This document shows positions 5,689-6,080 of a stretch of 6,080 nucleotides of DNA, piece by piece. A model generated the notes under the pieces. That model was not told where the DNA came from and ran no database searches. It worked only from the letters and a program-made list of their open reading frames with translations. Within the stretch, counting starts at the first letter, position 1, and every line of letters begins with the position of its first letter. The translations under genes and the position numbers were made by a program. The DNA lies in the NCBI GenBank assembly GCA_016191715.1, contig JACPVN010000382.1, positions 1 through 6,080 on the forward strand, in the 5' to 3' direction. This DNA comes from Ignavibacteriota bacterium. GTDB lineage: Bacteria > Bacteroidota > Ignavibacteria > UBA10030 > SZUA-254.

Positions 5689-5697
5689 TAGTGTACT

Positions 5698-5982
5698 ATG
5701 AAGCATGAATTTTCATCCCGACTCGCGCTCTCGAACCCGTTCGATGAGACACTCACAATTGAGTTTGAACTGCCGGAACCGGCGCTCGTCTCTGTTTGCA
5801 TTGTTGATGAGCAAGGAAAACAGGTTGCGGATGTTCAACCGCACGCCTATCCCTGTGGCAGTCATAGTATTGAACTGCCGCCGCTTGGTAACAGAGACAG
5901 AGAGTTTTTTTACCGCCTCACGGCAGAGATGGAACGATGGAAAGAAGTGGATGTGAAGAAGATAGAGTTGAGTAAGAAGTAG
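5698..5982 (+). CDS. Small orphan protein resembling a T9SS C-terminal sorting / FlgD-Ig-like domain
   Basis: This 94-residue protein resembles the C-terminal beta-sandwich domain found at the end of large secreted FCB proteins. SNPFDETLTIEFELPEPALV (residues 12-31) parallels the NPFNPSTTIEFELPE opening, VSVCIVDEQGKQVADV (31-46) the 'vydilGreV' strand, and FFYRLTA (70-76) the 'YFYRLTAG' strand; the lysine-rich VKKIELSKK end is also typical. In T9SS cargo this domain directs outer-membrane export, but here it stands alone, with no signal peptide and no passenger domain. An in-frame TAG at 5689-5691 rules out a longer N-terminus. No Shine-Dalgarno sequence is seen. It may be the relic of a larger cargo gene or a repurposed cytosolic domain. 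The next gene, 54 nt downstream on the same strand, encodes an exported protein, so the two may be cotranscribed. Confidence 0.7.
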   Translation: MKHEFSSRLALSNPFDETLTIEFELPEPALVSVCIVDEQGKQVADVQPHAYPCGSHSIELPPLGNRDREFFYRLTAEMERWKEVDVKKIELSKK

Positions 5983-6023
5983 TTGAAAAGATAAATAAAT
6001 AAAGTAATCAATCACAATAACAT

Positions 6024-6029
6024 AAAGGA
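6024..6029 (+). promoter_or_regulatory. Shine-Dalgarno sequence for the exported-protein gene
   Basis: AAAGGA lies 7 nt before the ATG at 6037, a good match in sequence and spacing. It is the only clear ribosome-binding site in the window and supports that start. Confidence 0.6.
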
Positions 6030-6036
6030 TACACCG

Positions 6037-6080
6037 ATGAAGTCGCTTTTTAGTTCTCTTATCATTATCGTGCTTTTACA
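6037..6080 (+). CDS. Start of an exported protein (signal peptide only; runs off window)
   Basis: Fourteen full codons are visible, MKSLFSSLIIIVLL, a lysine followed by a hydrophobic run typical of the beginning of a Sec signal peptide or a membrane anchor. The gene is cut by the window end, so function cannot be assigned. It lies 54 nt downstream of the T9SS-CTD-like gene on the same strand, with an AT-rich spacer and no visible terminator between them. Confidence 0.65.
   Translation, partial: MKSLFSSLIIIVLL

Larger units (their letters stand above)
5479..5695. repeat. 16-nt inverted repeat bracketing the divergent intergenic region
   Basis: TATACTACAAATGAAC (5479-5494) and the reverse complement of 5680-5695 (TACACTACAAATGTAC) agree at 14 of 16 positions. 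Each copy lies close upstream of one of the two divergent genes. They could be paired promoter or operator sites, or the ends of a small 217-bp element. Confidence 0.45.
5462..5697. promoter_or_regulatory. Divergent intergenic region upstream of DUF433 (-) and the T9SS-CTD-like gene (+)
   Basis: No gene is recognised in these 236 bases. They contain a pyrimidine-rich tract at about 5524-5577 (long runs of C and T, so purine-rich on the minus strand) and a 16-nt inverted repeat whose two copies lie next to the starts of the two divergent genes (5479-5494 and 5680-5695). The promoters of both genes must lie here. Confidence 0.55.

Noticed and set aside
5713..6015. Minus-strand open frame of 100 codons opposite the CTD-like gene
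   Set aside because: It is the antisense shadow of a plus-strand gene with recognisable domain motifs, and its own translation resembles no protein family.

Overview
The window looks like a chromosomal segment from the Bacteroidota/Ignavibacteriota-Chlorobiota (FCB) lineage. This is inferred from four things: a periplasmic 'two-component regulator propeller' sensor kinase, a domain resembling the type IX secretion (T9SS) C-terminal signal, AT-rich leaders mostly without Shine-Dalgarno sequences, and TAnnTTTG-type promoter boxes. Short palindromic repeats are unusually dense. No species can be named from the sequence alone.

Layout: (1) Positions 1-185, minus strand: the first 61 codons of a PknB-type Ser/Thr protein kinase that continues off the window. 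(2) 186-448: a divergent intergenic region with two adjacent palindromes and a candidate promoter box. (3) 449-3925, plus strand: a 1158-residue membrane histidine kinase with a signal peptide, about 14 propeller blades, a Y_Y_Y-like domain, one transmembrane helix, PAS, HisKA_3 and HATPase_c. (4) 3926-4070: a gap bracketed by 24-nt imperfect inverted repeats. (5) 4071-4718, plus: a NarL/FixJ response regulator, the likely partner of the kinase. (6) 4719-4979: a convergent gap packed with hairpins and a composite, MITE-like element. (7) 4980-5461, minus: a translationally coupled DUF433 antitoxin-like gene followed by a DUF5615 PIN-like gene whose 3' end is replaced by the repeat. (8) 5462-5697: a divergent gap with a pyrimidine-rich tract and a 16-nt inverted repeat. 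(9) 5698-5982, plus: a small orphan T9SS-CTD/FlgD-Ig-like domain protein. (10) 6037-6080, plus: the start of an exported protein.

Functionally, the sensor would read a periplasmic ligand through its propellers, autophosphorylate on His964 and pass the phosphate to Asp55 of the response regulator. The DUF433/DUF5615 pair resembles a VapBC-like toxin-antitoxin locus, probably crippled.

The most striking feature is the repeats. Two different palindromic elements sit in-frame inside the sensor-kinase coding sequence, at what look like equivalent hairpin-loop positions of two propeller blades. A third family supplies the stop codon and last residues of the DUF5615 protein. No CRISPR array, transposase, tRNA or rRNA was seen, and I do not see a complete, previously undescribed multi-gene system.
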